NCBI RefSeq assembly: GCF_964656455.1 | Contig: NC_135717.1 | Location: 138,832,308-138,896,307 of the forward strand | DNA from: Halichoerus grypus | Lineage: Eukaryota > Chordata > Mammalia > Carnivora > Phocidae | Direction: 5' to 3' | Length of the DNA stretch: 64,000 nt | Shown here: positions 1-10,937 of the stretch, piece after piece | How positions within the stretch are numbered: the first letter of the stretch is position 1 | How the letters are laid out: the number at the start of each line of letters is the position of its first letter | Translations under genes and position numbers: made by a program | The notes under the pieces: generated by a model | The model's database searches: none | Told to the model about the DNA's origin: nothing | What the model saw: only the letters and a program-made list of their open reading frames with translations

Positions 1-941
1 GTGTCCCATTTTGTTGGTTAGGTGCATCAACTCAGAAGAAATATAAATGCCAAACATAAGCTATGTGATAATGCAGGGTTAACACAAATTTAGCTATTAG
101 AATGAGGCTGCTTTCTGGATCTTATCAATTACTCTCCTTTATTGAATACATAGCTATAGTTACTAAATATCCTTTGAATGTCAATATATATTGCTAGTTG
201 GATGTTTTTCTTACTATTATGGGCATGACATTTCCCTCATATTCTGAATATATATTAATACATTTTAACACATACCCCCAGCATTTTATGGTTAGGTTTA
301 AATTTTCCATTTTGATTTTCTAGCTTTCTATTTCAATGTTTAGTTTAATGACTTAGATAAAAAAAACAAAAACAAATGTAACTAAAAATTTACAGGCACA
401 TACTACTTCGGCAAACTTAAGAAAGGAGGGCTGTACATTGCATAGCCAGTTTTGGGAAGACAATTCCTACTCTGAATATGCTTGAAAAAGATCAGTTTGA
501 TTTGGAAAGTATAGGTTTGCTATAAGGGAATTTATAACTTACAAGAAGTAAAACATGCCTAGGAAAAGTCTTAAAAATTCTTAAGAGGCCTGATATGATT
601 TTGATGGTATTTTTAAAAATATTGCTAGAGTCCTTTATGAATTTTATGACACTACACTTGAGAAGTAATAGAAACTCCAGTTATACAGCACTCAGGTCCT
701 ATTAAGTAATATATAATATGATTGGTTACCGAATATTTTTATTTCTGTGAACTTTGAAAATTTTTATGCCCATAGTCCTGAAAATAGTTAAATATAGTCC
801 TTTCTATAAAAGGTGTTTGAACCTTGAACATGAGTGCAGTCTCTATAAAGTAATACTCATTTTGCTTAACTGGTGCTTACAGACTCTTCTTTAGAAAAAC
901 AGTTAGCCAAAGGAGTATGAACAATGTATTTTTCCTTTGTC
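1..941. other. Unassigned AT-rich sequence
   Basis: No coding frame, repeat family or RNA gene recognised. The stretch is AT-rich single-copy-looking DNA up to the T-run of the first SINE. Confidence 0.5.
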
Positions 942-1145
942 TTTTTTTTTTTTTTTTAAGATTTTATTTATTTATTTGACAGAGAGAGACACAGCGAGAG
1001 AGGGAACAGAAGCAGGGGGAGTGGGAGAGGGAGAAGCAGGCTTCCTGCCAAGCAGGGAGCCCGATGCGGGGCTCGATCCCAGGACCCCGGGATCATGACC
1101 TGAGCGGAAGGCAGACGTTTAACGACTGAGCCACCCAGGCGCCCC
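942..1145 (-). mobile_element. Can-SINE (SINEC), minus strand
   Basis: Reads on the minus strand as GGGGCGCC head, tRNA-Lys-like region, CT-rich body and A-rich tail (seen here as the T-run followed by AAGATTTTATTTATTTATTTG). It lies 87 bp from the plus-strand SINE that follows, head to head. I could not find a clean target-site duplication: the left flank TTTTCCTTTGTC and right flank GGTTTTGGTTTC match only loosely. Confidence 0.93.
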
Positions 1146-1232
1146 GGTTTTGGTTTCTAAGATCTAACATCCAAGGAGAGATCCATATTCCTAAACCATG
1201 TTGGCTTTTATGATTTAAACTATAGGAAGATA

Positions 1233-1452
1233 GGGCGCCTGGGTGGCTCAGTTGGTTAAGCGACTGCCTTCGGCTCAGGTCTTGATCCTGGAGTCCGGGG
1301 ATCGAGTCCCGCATCGGGCTCCCTGCTCGGCAGGGAGTCTGCTTCTCCCTCTGACCCTCCTCCCTCTCATGCTCTCTGTCTCTCATTCTCTCTCTCGCAA
1401 ATAAATAAAATCTTAAAAAAAAAAAAAAAAAAAAATAAAAAAAAAAATAAAT
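1233..1452 (+). mobile_element. Can-SINE (SINEC) with 16-bp target-site duplication
   Basis: Complete element: GGGCGCCTGGGTGGCTCAG head, tRNA-like region, CT-rich body, AATAAAATCTT and an interrupted A tail. It is flanked by the perfect direct repeat AAACTATAGGAAGATA at 1217-1232 and 1453-1468, the mark of L1-driven insertion. Confidence 0.95.
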
Positions 1453-1468
1453 AAACTATAGGAAGATA

Positions 1469-2140
1469 AGCCAGGGCTGTTAGATAATGAGATAGTTATT
1501 GATACAATCCTCTATGTGTCTTTTAAAATTCACTAAATGAAAATAAAACTCTAGGCAATTCATGCTTGTTGAGAATAATTTAGTTATGCCTTGAACTACA
1601 TATTACTGTCAACATCTCATTTAAATAGCATTCATCTTCCATAAATAATATACTTAAATATCTAATCACTTGCTAAATGATATTTGAATGTTTACTGAAG
1701 AGTAAGTCAGTTTGAATGACCTTTGCCTTTATACGACATTGTTTTATCTTTGATACATGCATATACACATGCTTTTCACTGAGAGATTTCTCTCCCCATT
1801 TATTCAATTTTACAAATCTGTTTGTGTGAAAGAATCATGATGTTATAATTCCTACTGATGGTAATACCATAGATATTAGAAAAGTGGAGCTTTGACTTTG
1901 AATAATAAAAATAATCGTTTCTATAAATTTTAGTGTACTCTCTGCCAGCATGTAATAGACAATCCATAAAAAATATTTTGGTATATTTAAATTGCGCTTT
2001 ACTATGGCCAGATTTAATCATCCCGGTTGCCTTCTTCTGTGTAACTTCACTGTGAGCCCATACGTGCGGTGGTGGCTCGCTCTCTACAGCCAGCCTCCAG
2101 CTGGAGTTGGCCAGCATTGTTTTTCACAGGGATGGCTGTA
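1469..2140. other. Unassigned AT-rich sequence
   Basis: No repeat or gene recognised. A minus-strand open frame of 105 codons lies in 1800-2117, but it matches no family I know and has no supporting signals. Confidence 0.45.
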
Positions 2141-2745
2141 TTAGTTTTCTTTTGCTGCCGTACCAAATCACCACAGATTTAGTGGCTTAAAACAACATCC
2201 ATTTGTTATCTCACAGTTCTGTGGGACAGAAATCTGGTTGCAGTATGGCTCAGCTGGGTTCTTTGCTTTCAGTCTCACGAGACTGATGAATCACGGTGTT
2301 GGGTGGGCTATGTTCCTTTCTGGGGATGGGTCCGCTTAAAAACTCATTCCTGCTCTTAGCTGAATTCAGTTCCTTACAGTTGTAGGACAGAGGTCTCTGT
2401 TTCCTTGCTGGCTGTCAGCCCAGAGCCAGTCTTTGCTGCTGGAGTCTGTCAGCATTCTTTCAAATGCTTTCCGCATTCCGTGTTCTCCTCTCCACCCTCA
2501 GCAGTGATGGGTCAGGTCTCCCTCACACATCAAATCTCTCTGACTCTAGCTAGACAAAGTTCCCTGTCTTTAAGAGCTTGTATTATTAGATTTGGCTCAC
2601 CTGTATAATACAGGCTGATGTCTCTATTTTAAAGTTTGTAACCTTAACCACATCTGCAAAATCCCCTTTGCCATGTGACATATTCACAGGTTCCAGGGAT
2701 TAGGGTTTTTGGACATCCATTGAATGTCATTCTGCCTACTAGGAT
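2141..2745 (-). mobile_element. MLT1-type LTR (ERVL-MaLR solo LTR)
   Basis: On the minus strand it begins with the MLT1-like 5' end (AGTAGGCAGAATGACATTC, then a segment reading CCTGTGAATATGTCACATGG) and ends at the plus-strand start with the MLT1 3' end (TGCCGTACCAAATCACCACA, GTGGCTTAAAACAACA). The copy is old and diverged, with no internal retroviral sequence beside it. Family assignment is by recognised consensus landmarks; the exact subfamily is uncertain. Confidence 0.7.
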
Positions 2746-3172
2746 GGCAATAAAAACGAACTAAAGAACCAGCTCAAATTCTCTTCAGTGTCTCTCTCAC
2801 TAGCCAGGTGTATGATCTTGATCAGTTTGCTTATGGGTATGTTGGCCATGAACTCTTAAAAGTCCCTTCTAGCTGTTGATACCATGAAAGCAAGAACCTA
2901 TCTCTCCACTTGCCTTCTTTCTTTCTTTATTCTTCTTTTCTGCCTCATATCATTTAATTTTTGCTCAGACCTTTTTATTTTCTCTATTATATTTGTTTTC
3001 ACTTTTCTTTGCCTTTTTTTTTTTTCTTCACTGTTTGCATGCAATTCAAGGGTCTCTTGATTGGTGTAAAAGTTTTGTTTTTCTTATCTCTTTAATTATA
3101 ATATTTAACCTGAATGGATGTGAGGCTATTTATAGCTTTTATTCCAGTTAATGTATTGTTGTTTTTGTTCTT
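2746..3172. other. Mostly unassigned; possible MIR trace and pyrimidine-rich tract
   Basis: Around 2785-2895 there is a weak MIR-like string (actagccaggtgtatgatct, then cccttctagct). From about 2910 to 3060 the plus strand is pyrimidine-rich. No gene seen. Confidence 0.35.
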
Positions 3173-3366
3173 TGATTTTTTGAGAGAGAGAGCACAAATG
3201 AGAGCTTAGGGAGGGTAGGGGCAGAGGGAAAGGGAGAGAGAAACTCAAGCAGACTCCATGCTGAGTGCAGAGCCTGATGTGAAGCTCGATCTCATGACGC
3301 TGAGATCACTACCTGAGCTGAAACCAAGAGTCAGACGCTTAACCGACTGTAGCACCCAGATGCCCC
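3173..3366 (-). mobile_element. Old diverged Can-SINE, minus strand
   Basis: The order CACAAATGAGAGC, GAGCCTGATGTGAAGCTCGA, GATCACTACCTGAGC, CTTAACCGACTGTAGCACCC matches the SINEC body and head on the minus strand, with many substitutions and a short insertion in GACTGTAGC. No target-site duplication survives, so it is older than most copies in this window. Confidence 0.85.
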
Positions 3367-5200
3367 TTTTCTGTGTTTTACTACAGGATATTAAGGTGTT
3401 TGATTGTAGCTTGCTACTCTAACCACCCTCCCCCCAGAGTTGTGTAACAGAATATTACACCTTCCTAATATCTGAAAAATTTTGAGTTCTGCGACAATCT
3501 GATCTCAGTCATTACAGATAATGGCAGTTTATTGGATGTTGTAGTCCTACGTTCCTATAGTATGCCACATGGTTTTATGACTTTCTTTCCCTCTTCAGGA
3601 TGCAAGGTGTTAAATATTTGTTTAAAGTAAAACTGAATCATATTTTACTCTTCAGTTTAAGGTATTTTTGAAAATTGCCCACCCATTGTGCTGATAATAC
3701 ATATCGCCTTTGAGAACTGGCGTCATGGAGCCAGGCCAAAGAAATACTCCAAGAATCTGTTGTCAAAACTGTTGAGACGCAAAATGTGCATTAACCACAG
3801 AGGGAGGAGACCTCTATCTTTCAGGGATATGCTTGGTTTTCCATTAACAAAAAATTCTGGGCATTGTTCCAGAATTTAAATTTACAGTGTTGCTATCAAC
3901 ACATGAATCTGAAAGTTGGAAGATTGTGCTAATCATGGTAGATTCCCATAAGATGCACTGGACCTGTCCTATGCTAGATACAAATTATGCTGGGAAAATT
4001 TACTGTGAATATCTAGCAGCCTTGCTAATTTACTAATTTAATTTGATGCTAAACATAATGCTTTTTTTAGCTTATTCTTTTGTATTTAGCTACTGCTAAA
4101 TACTGCTAACGTTTCATCAACTTAATTTCTTGATTTTTAAAAGGCTCAAGAAAGCTCATTCAAAAATCTATGGCTGACTTTTAGATTGTTAATTTGCAGA
4201 AAAGTAATTGCATTTATTTTCTGGCAGTGTTACACGATTAATATTTAAACCAAGAATCTTGTATGTTGGAGCTGTTGACCTAGAGTTAAATTTCTCCCAG
4301 AGTAAGGGGCCACTGTTTTGTGAAAATTCCCTGCCCTCACCCTATCCCTTCTGGAGTTTTATCAGATAAGCTTCAGGTTAGTTATGTTAGCAATAAGCCT
4401 TGGGCTCTTGTATTTCTATGAGGAGTTATTAGGATCTGGCCCTGAGAATGTTGCTTGGGTACTGTGAGTTGTAAGCTAAAAGAATGAAAATGGACTATGA
4501 ACTTGTAGCTGTTCCTTAATTATGATTCTCCATGATTGCTGTGCTTTACTTACGGTTCTCCCTGTACTCCCCTGAAAGTACCAAGGAAGGGAATAGTGGT
4601 GTGGTTGCTACTGTTACTACTTCTCCCATAATCTCATTGACTGATTTCTGGACTGAAATAACCTTATTCAGATATCTGAGTACTCCTTTAAATGATACCT
4701 TCTGTGGCAAATGAGTATTGTCTAAAACATGACTAGTCATAAAGTTCTATAACAGCATTGCAAATAATTTGGTATTTCGATTTTCCTTTTCTTCCCTGAT
4801 TTTTCTCTTCCATAGAAAGTAAATAGTAGGTAAAATGAAGAAATAAATATATATATTTTTTACTTGTCCAGAATATCTTTGCTTCTTTTGGGTACAGAAC
4901 ATTTATGGATTGAAATGTTACTCTATTCTCTTATCCGTCATGAGTCACCTATTAGTATTTTTTATCACCTATTAGTATTTCAAAGTCCATTGAATCAAAA
5001 TTATCTAATTCCTTAAAAAATGTTTATTTTTTCACATTCTATTTATTCAAGCTTGAATTTGTTTTCTAATGATAAAAGTAGCACTTCCTTGTTTTTGTCC
5101 AAAAAATTTTATCTTTTAAGCTTCAAGATGAGTTTGTGGCACAGGTGAAAAGTATAGTTTTGGTGTTCTATAATTTGAGTGATCAGGTTACTAGATAATT
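3367..5200. other. Unassigned sequence with one small tandem duplication
   Basis: No gene or repeat family recognised. At 4944-4980 the string TCACCTATTAGTATTT occurs twice at a 21-bp period. The remaining DNA looks single-copy. Confidence 0.45.
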
Positions 5201-5208
5201 TTTAGCCT

Positions 5209-5403
5209 TTTTTTTTTTTTTAAGATTTTATTTATTTATTTGACAGAGAGGCACAGTGAGAGAGGGAACACAAGCAGGGGGAGTGGGAGAGGGAGAAGCA
5301 GGCTTCCCGCGGAGCAGGGAGCCTGATGTGGGCCTCGACCCCAGGACCCTGAGATCATGACCTGAGCCGGAGACACTTAATGACTGAGCCACCCAGGCGC
5401 CCC
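5209..5403 (-). mobile_element. Can-SINE, minus strand, with 8-bp duplication
   Basis: Full young-looking element (CACAAGCAGGGGGAGTGGGA, GCAGGCTTCCCGCGGAGCAG, GAGCCACCCAGGCGCCCC). The flanking direct repeat TTTAGCCT lies at 5201-5208 and 5404-5411. A few bases are missing in the tRNA-like part (GAGCCGGAGACACTTAATG). Confidence 0.93.
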
Positions 5404-5487
5404 TTTAGCCTGTTTTTAATGTAACATCATTATACTTTTGATCAGATACTTGTTCAGCTTTTGAGCATAAGGAACCACTGCCTCGAC

Positions 5488-5942
5488 CAGTGGTTCTCAT
5501 ACTTTGGTCTGAGGACCCATGGAGGTCCCCTAAGTCTTTCTGAGGTCCACAAAAGCTTCCCTTTTGCAACTATTTATTTATGTGAGGTTAGATTATCTTT
5601 ATATACTTCAACCAAAACAATATATCTCAATAGCATCTAGCTGGTTTTTATCAAGCCAGACAGTAAAAAGATTTACAAAAATGGAGAACAAAGCCACTCT
5701 TCTCACTAATTATTTTTGTTTTAGAAAATGTACTTATTTTTTCCACAAAAGATATGTATTTACTTTTAAACATGCCATGGGCATAATATTGTTATTTAAA
5801 ATGCATTCACAAATATTTAAATGCTTCTCACTTTTAATTCTTATAGGTAAATGTTGATAGATACAACCCATAGAAATAAAAGATCACTGTGGTCCTCAAT
5901 AAATTTTAAGGGTTTACAAGCCTCCAAATTTGAGAAGGACCT
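5488..5942. mobile_element. hAT-type DNA transposon remnant (non-autonomous)
   Basis: The left end CAGTGGTTCTCATACTTTGG and the right end, CAGGTCCTTCTCAAATTTGG on the opposite strand, are imperfect terminal inverted repeats of the hAT-Charlie CAGTGGTTCTCAA class. The inside (455 bp element) is AT-rich and has no transposase frame. An intact 8-bp duplication is not visible, as expected for an old copy. Confidence 0.65.
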
Positions 5943-6318
5943 GCCTTGTACACTTTTTATAAGGCCTCCTAAACCTGTATTTCCTTGAACTCTTTTCTTT
6001 GATTTCCAGCACCTGGATATAGGGGGCTTTATAAATATTTTCTCTTTAGTGTCTGCTACTTTTATGTAGTTTTCTGATCTAAAAAAAGGTCAGAAAAGCA
6101 ATGCTCTGTTTTCTGATAGATCTCCAGGAACATTTGACTGGTTTAGGGAGGGGCGGTCTGGGGAGGGGAATTTGCAGCAGAATATTGGGTCTGAAACTCT
6201 TGAAGTCAGCAATGCGTAAAGGAAAGGGAATATCAAAATTTTGCATACTCACTGCTCAACTTCGCAAATCTCAACATTTTGCTATATTTGATGTCTGACT
6301 GTCCTACTTCCTTCTTAT
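5943..6318. other. Unassigned sequence
   Basis: No gene or repeat recognised between the hAT element and the MLT1 fragment. Confidence 0.4.
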
Positions 6319-6495
6319 TAGAACCCTTGTAATTACATTGGGTCCATCTGGATAATCTCCCCATCTCCAATCCTTAATCAAATCTGGAAAATCTCTTTTG
6401 CCATGTAATGTAATATATTCACAGGTTTCAGGGATTAAGAGGTGGATATCATTGGGGAAGCCATTATTCTGATTATCATGGGAATGCATATCTTT
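6319..6495 (-). mobile_element. MLT1 LTR fragment (5' portion)
   Basis: On the minus strand it reads ATAATCAGAATAATGGC, CCTGTGAATATATTACAT, GGCAAAAGAGATTTTCC, GGAGATGGGGAGATTATCC and GACCCAATGTAATTACAAGG, which are successive landmarks of the MLT1D-like LTR 5' half. It stops near 6319, so about half of the LTR is missing. It belongs to the same family as the copy near 2.4 kb. Confidence 0.7.
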
Positions 6496-7346
6496 AACTT
6501 CACTAGGTATTAACATCTAGTGTTGCTCTCTAGAATTGTCTTGCCAAGTTTTTCTTCCACTAGTAGTGCAAGAATTGGTCAACTTGTCAACACCTGGTAT
6601 TATCAGACTGTGATATTTTTTATTATTTTTTGCTATAAAAGACTTTGTTTTCTTTATTGTTGGTAACGTGGACCATCTTTTCATTTGTGTATTGTCCTTT
6701 TGTATAATGATTCTTTTCTTGTAAGTCACTGTCATACAAGCATAGTTTGGATTATTTTGGCTAAGATCGTTTACTCACATTTCTTTGCACTCACATAGCC
6801 TTGTGCAACCTTTTTGCAGGTTATTTCTGTGACTGACACTTTACTAGCCAGAAGTACTTAGCATAATCTGCAAACTGTAAGACATTTATCAAGGTGAAAA
6901 ATAAATTTCAGATTCAGTGATAATTGAAAATAATCCAGAGATTTACCAGAAAACTATTTGTATATAATGCTATTCCTTGTAAGTGTATCCTTGATGATTC
7001 AAAATGTATACATGTTCATAGACCCATTATGGTTATACACATGATTATGGCAAGGGCATTGCTGCCTATTGGTTTTATTCAGCAGGAATTCTTCCCGTGC
7101 TGACTTAGCATGCTGTCTTGTATCCTTCATAGCCTGGGCATTTCCCATAGTCTCTTACTTGATTTCCCTTCCTTTAGTATTATGTACTGTCTGCCCAATC
7201 TATATACAGTCCCAGAACCAGACTCATCTGTCCAAAGCATACCTGCAGATAAATCCCCCTGCAGATACTCCCAACAGATTTTATAACATTCCTTAATTCA
7301 TGGACCTCTTTTAGAATTTAAAGACAGCTGTAGATCCTTCCCCAGT
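6496..7346. other. Unassigned sequence
   Basis: No convincing exon or repeat recognised. Short open frames here have no recognisable product. Confidence 0.4.
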
Positions 7347-7376
7347 GTGCACACACACACACACACACACACGCAC
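7347..7376. repeat. (CA)n microsatellite
   Basis: About 14 CA units, ending in an ACGCAC variant. Confidence 0.95.
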
Positions 7377-8440
7377 ATTGTAATCATAGTCTCAGAGTGT
7401 TCAGAGACCACATCTATCGTCTGTGTGTCCCCAATTAAAACATCTGACTTGAAGGATAAAGATGGAACTGATTAGCCCACAATCCTATCAGGATGCCTTT
7501 TATGATCTGTTCCCCAGGTACTTATAGGATCCTGATAGCTATTTCTGGATGTCTGATGACCATATTAATAGCTAGAAGACTGTTTATGCCTTTGCCAAAA
7601 ACTTTAGATAGCTTTCAGTGATTTTTTGTTTTGTTTGTTTTATCCTTCTTTGTTCTTAGTAGTTATTTATCAGTGTATCAGATTTGAATCATTTTCATGC
7701 CAGTGGCCTTGGACAATGGAAGACTATTTCTTTCATAACTTCTAAAAAAAATTTTTTTGAGATAATTATTTATTATTATTGTCTTTTTCCCTCCTCCCCT
7801 CCCTCCCTTCTCCCTCCCTCCCTTCCCATTTCTTGATTTCTTGTAGTGTTTCACAAGTCCTAGGTTTTGGGTGCTGTGCAGTGGTAAAAGTGAGAGCCAG
7901 TATATTTTAGTGGTTATGAAGATGTGTTCTAAAGCCAGGTGGACCATATGAATCAGCATCCTAACAGTTGCAAGTTTCAGAAAATGCATTGCAGATTGTT
8001 TTAATTAAGGGCCTTTTTTTTTTTTCTCTGCTGTAGTCAGAAGAAGTCCAGCAATACGTTCTCCTTAGGTAGATTTGATCTCAACTCCAGAATATTTATC
8101 TGTAATTATCTGTGTCTTTATTTTTGAGTTGTCTTTTCTTTGGAATACTTTCTCTTGTAGGAAAATGGCTGGCCTAGTTCTAGGCCTCACACCCTATATC
8201 ACTCCATCTGAAAATGTAGAAAATGTTCTTTCTTAACCTTAGAATGGGAGCCTTAGGATTTATTCTATTTGGAACAACTTAGGCCACATGCCAACCCCTG
8301 TGGTTAAGGAAATCTCATGTACTAGTTGGCTCATAAAGGGATTAGTGCTCATCAATAAAACAATTGTCTTTGAATAAATAAGTGAATTTGGCATATTTAA
8401 CACTGTCTGGGAAAGAATATTTGAAATCAAGCCCAGGGGC
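7377..8440. other. Mostly unassigned; possible MIR trace near 7.9 kb
   Basis: Contains the C-rich tract listed separately. A weak plus-strand MIR-like string occurs near 7903-7990 (TAGTGGTTATGAAGATGTG, then TCTAAAGCCAGG). No gene recognised. Confidence 0.35.
7782..7827. repeat. C-rich mirror repeat / G-quadruplex motif on the minus strand
   Basis: CCCTCCCTCCC at 7797-7807 is repeated at 7812-7822 around TTCT, and each arm reads the same in both directions. The minus strand therefore carries six GGG runs in two clusters with single-A loops, plus two more GGG runs just outside. This fits the sequence rule for G-quadruplexes and for triplex (H-DNA) formation. Confidence 0.8.
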
Positions 8441-9200
8441 ACAGATTACCAAGGCATCACACCTGGATGCATAACTGAAATAGCTTGATCAATCAAAAAA
8501 TTAAATGGATAGTTTAAGATACTACACTTTCTTGGTAGAACCTCATCAGAAAAATGCCTACCGGAGATGGTTAGCAGTGTCAAGAAATGTGACCAGTCTG
8601 AGATTTTCCTCCAGCTGGCGAGCTGGTAAGTTAGCCTGCCACAATTCATGTTTGCTGGCAAAAGGCACAAGACTCCTGATTCAGATACAGAGGGTTTTCT
8701 TACAACCACAGCAGTCGAGTTTTCACACTTGTACTAGTCTTCTCAGCCCCTGTTCCCACAGGGCAATGCAAAGAGGGCCAGATGAGGTCTGCCCATGCAG
8801 TGGGTTGCATTATATAAAAGGAGCACCCAACCAAGATTAGGGAAACTGAAGCTTTTATAATATCCTCTAAGCAAATCTGCCTGACCTTTGCCTTGGACAG
8901 AGTCATTATCTTTATTATACTGGACAGTAAACCTGCGTTTTGCTCCAGAGAAAGAGAGTGAGAGAGAGAGAGAGAGAGATAGAGTGTTTGTCTTCTAAGG
9001 CTGTTCTCTACACAAGCATCCTTGAAAAGACGGTCTAGAACAAAAGCTGGTAGTGCCTCTGCTTGCAAGATGTATATAAATACGAGGGACCTGTGGAAAA
9101 TTGTTTCCCAATAATATCTATCCCACATTTCTGCTTCCTCTTGGCTTCTGGAGACTTGTCCCATAAGTATGCCACACCATGGGCTATTCTACTCTGGCCA
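8441..9200 (-). mobile_element. Unassigned LTR-like block next to the env remnant
   Basis: This block follows the env remnant on the minus strand. A purine-rich string (GAAGCCAAGAGGAAGCAGAAA, given here as 9135-9155) precedes a TGTGGGATAG start, a TTTATATAC box lies near 9073-9082 and AATAAA near 8916. These are arranged as in an LTR, but the implied U3 would be only about 60 bp and no second LTR copy is present for comparison. A (GA)n run at 8950-8979 is included. It could instead be an unrelated old repeat. Confidence 0.3.
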
Positions 9201-9229
9201 ACAGAAGCTGCATCGAATCTGTTTAATTA

Positions 9230-9640
9230 ATTCATTGCATAGAGTGTTTAATTAAGACTACTATCAACAGGATTCCAAGCAGTGTGGTGAGGCCAACCTC
9301 ATCTTCCAGGGGTCCAACCATACTCTCCAGGGTCCCAAACCTAGCTAACTGAACAAATCCCATAAAACATCAAGGTCAATGAAGGCCTGGTGGCTTTCTC
9401 TTTAAGTTTCTGTAGTGACCTTTCCACTGGGTTTGGCATTAATTCAGGCGTAGCGGGCGGTATTGGTGATTGTACCTACAGTGCCTCAGCCCAGCAGGAG
9501 CAAGTCTGGGGCACCTCTGTCATCCGTAACAGCTTTGGCCAGTGAGCTGACGCTGACCTGAATGCTTTCCAGGGCCTCGTTGGTATCATTGATCACTCCA
9601 GCTCAAGTCAGAGATCCATTTCACAGCACTTTTTCTATTT
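9230..9640 (-). pseudogene. Decayed gammaretrovirus-type env remnant (transmembrane subunit, C-terminal part)
   Basis: Minus-strand translation shows, in order, a helical stretch ending LAKAV (immunosuppressive-domain-like region), a spaced cysteine-motif region, a WDLFS/LGLG membrane-proximal stretch and a hydrophobic segment GLTTLLGILLIVVLI (about 9251-9296) followed by a stop at 9232-9234. This is the usual C-terminal order of a class I ERV env. It is heavily broken: at least five in-frame stops between 9300 and 9610, and a frameshift near 9300 separating the membrane anchor from the rest. The three positions where a CX6CC motif expects cysteine read Gly (9474-9476), Arg (9453-9455) and Tyr (9450-9452). 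The receptor-binding subunit, gag and pol are not seen; LINE-2 begins by 9.86 kb. It cannot make a functional protein. Confidence 0.7.
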
Positions 9641-9854
9641 AGATGGCTCCTGTTGTAGGAAAAACTGCCCACAGGGTGTGCATAAGTAACAAGTCAGTTA
9701 TGCCTCTGGGTAGCTCCCCCAGGTAATAAGGGTAACCTCACTTTGTATGGATTTCAGCAGTTTTCTGATAGCTATGTGATCTTGTGGTATATTTCTAGGG
9801 GCAGTTTTAGGGTTGTTTAAAACCTCTGTGTCTCCCCATATTTAACAGAATCTT

Positions 9855-10170
9855 TGAATCCCTACGTGATCTGGCCTTTGCCCACCTTACCAACTGTATC
9901 TCGTCCTAACTTTCCCCTCAATCTCTGCATTCTCTCATTCCCTTATGTTTGCTGTGCTTTCTCTTAATACATAGTCCTGCACAAGCTGGGCCGGCAGTAT
10001 AAAATGCTTTTCCTGCCAGTCTCGGCCTAATCAGTTCTGCTTACCCTTTGTCGTCTCTGACCTCTCCTATTCTCCTTATCCTATTGTACTAGATCTTGTG
10101 CCTTTGAGGTGGTAGGTATGTACTGCTTCACGGAACTTATCACAATTTCAGTTTGCAACTATTAGACTTG
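9855..10170 (+). mobile_element. LINE-2 fragment
   Basis: The strings CCTACGTGATCTGGCCTTTG, CTCTCATTCCC and CACGGAACTTATCACAATTT occur in the order of the L2 3' region. No target duplication is visible and substitutions are numerous. Confidence 0.7.
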
Positions 10171-10495
10171 TTTCGTTAGTATTTTTATGTATTTATGTAT
10201 TTAAATTTAAACGTTTGGAAAGGATGCAGGTGTCAAGGCCTTGGGCAGTAATCGTCCATGGATCAGACGTGGCTCTTCAGAGTTGGCTTTAGCTTGATTG
10301 ACCAGGAAAGGAGATCCAGTTGTAAGACACCAAGTTGAATACAGGATGGTGTGATTAGCAAAGAAAGTGGCAATTAAGGTGAGCCAAAGAGACTTTTGCA
10401 GCACTTAGGGAAATACAGTTTGAGCCTGAAGAGTATAGCATTTGTTTCCTTGAACTTATCAACAGTCTACCAAATGGGCAGGCAACAATTAATCA
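10171..10495. other. Unassigned sequence
   Basis: A minus-strand frame of 65 codons (10207-10404) has no recognised homologue. No repeat assigned. Confidence 0.35.
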
Positions 10496-10509
10496 GGAGG
10501 TGACTTAAT

Positions 10510-10906
10510 GGGGCATCTGGGTGGCGCAGTTGGTTAAGCGTCTGGCTCTTGGTTTCAGCCCAGGTAGTGATCTTAGGGTCGTGAGATTGAGCCTCGCGTC
10601 GGGCTTTGTGCTCAGTGAGGAGTCTGCTCAAGTTTCTCTCTCCTTCTCCCTCTGCCCTTCCCACTTGTGTCCTCTCTCTCTTTCTAAAAATAAATAAATA
10701 TATCTTTTTTTTTTTAAAAGATTTTATTTATTTGACAGAGAGAGACATAGTGAGAGAGGGAACACAAGCAGAGGGAGTGGGAGAGGGAGAAGCAGGCTTC
10801 CCGAGGAGCAGGGAGCCCGACGTGGGGCTCGATCCCAGGGAGCCTGGGATCACGACCTGAGCCGAAGGCAGACACCTAACGACTGAGCCACCCAGGCGCC
10901 CCTATC

Positions 10907-10934
<28 letters not shown>
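10510..10934 (+). mobile_element. Older Can-SINE interrupted by a second SINE
   Basis: Plus-strand body GGGGCATCTGGGTGGCGCAG to CTTTCTAAAAATAAATAAAT, then the nested minus-strand SINE, then the rest of the tail as a long T-run and AAAAA. The outer target-site duplication is GAGGTGACTTAAT (10497-10509) and GAGGTAACTTAAT (10936-10948), one mismatch. It is more diverged than its guest, in agreement with the nesting order. Confidence 0.9.
10705..10902 (-). mobile_element. Can-SINE nested in the tail of another SINE
   Basis: Complete minus-strand copy (GAGCCACCCAGGCGCCCC at its head end). The target-site duplication is TATC plus T-run, starting at 10701 and again at 10903, inside the tail of the older plus-strand SINE. 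Confidence 0.92.

Positions 10935-10937
<3 letters not shown>

Noticed and set aside
8700..9164. 154-codon minus-strand open frame
   Set aside because: Its translation includes a (SL)n run from the GA microsatellite, spans the LTR-like block, and is out of frame with the env text. No recognisable domain.
9230..9640. A domesticated (syncytin-like) env gene
   Set aside because: At least five stops, a frameshift, loss of the cysteine motif and absence of the surface subunit rule out function.
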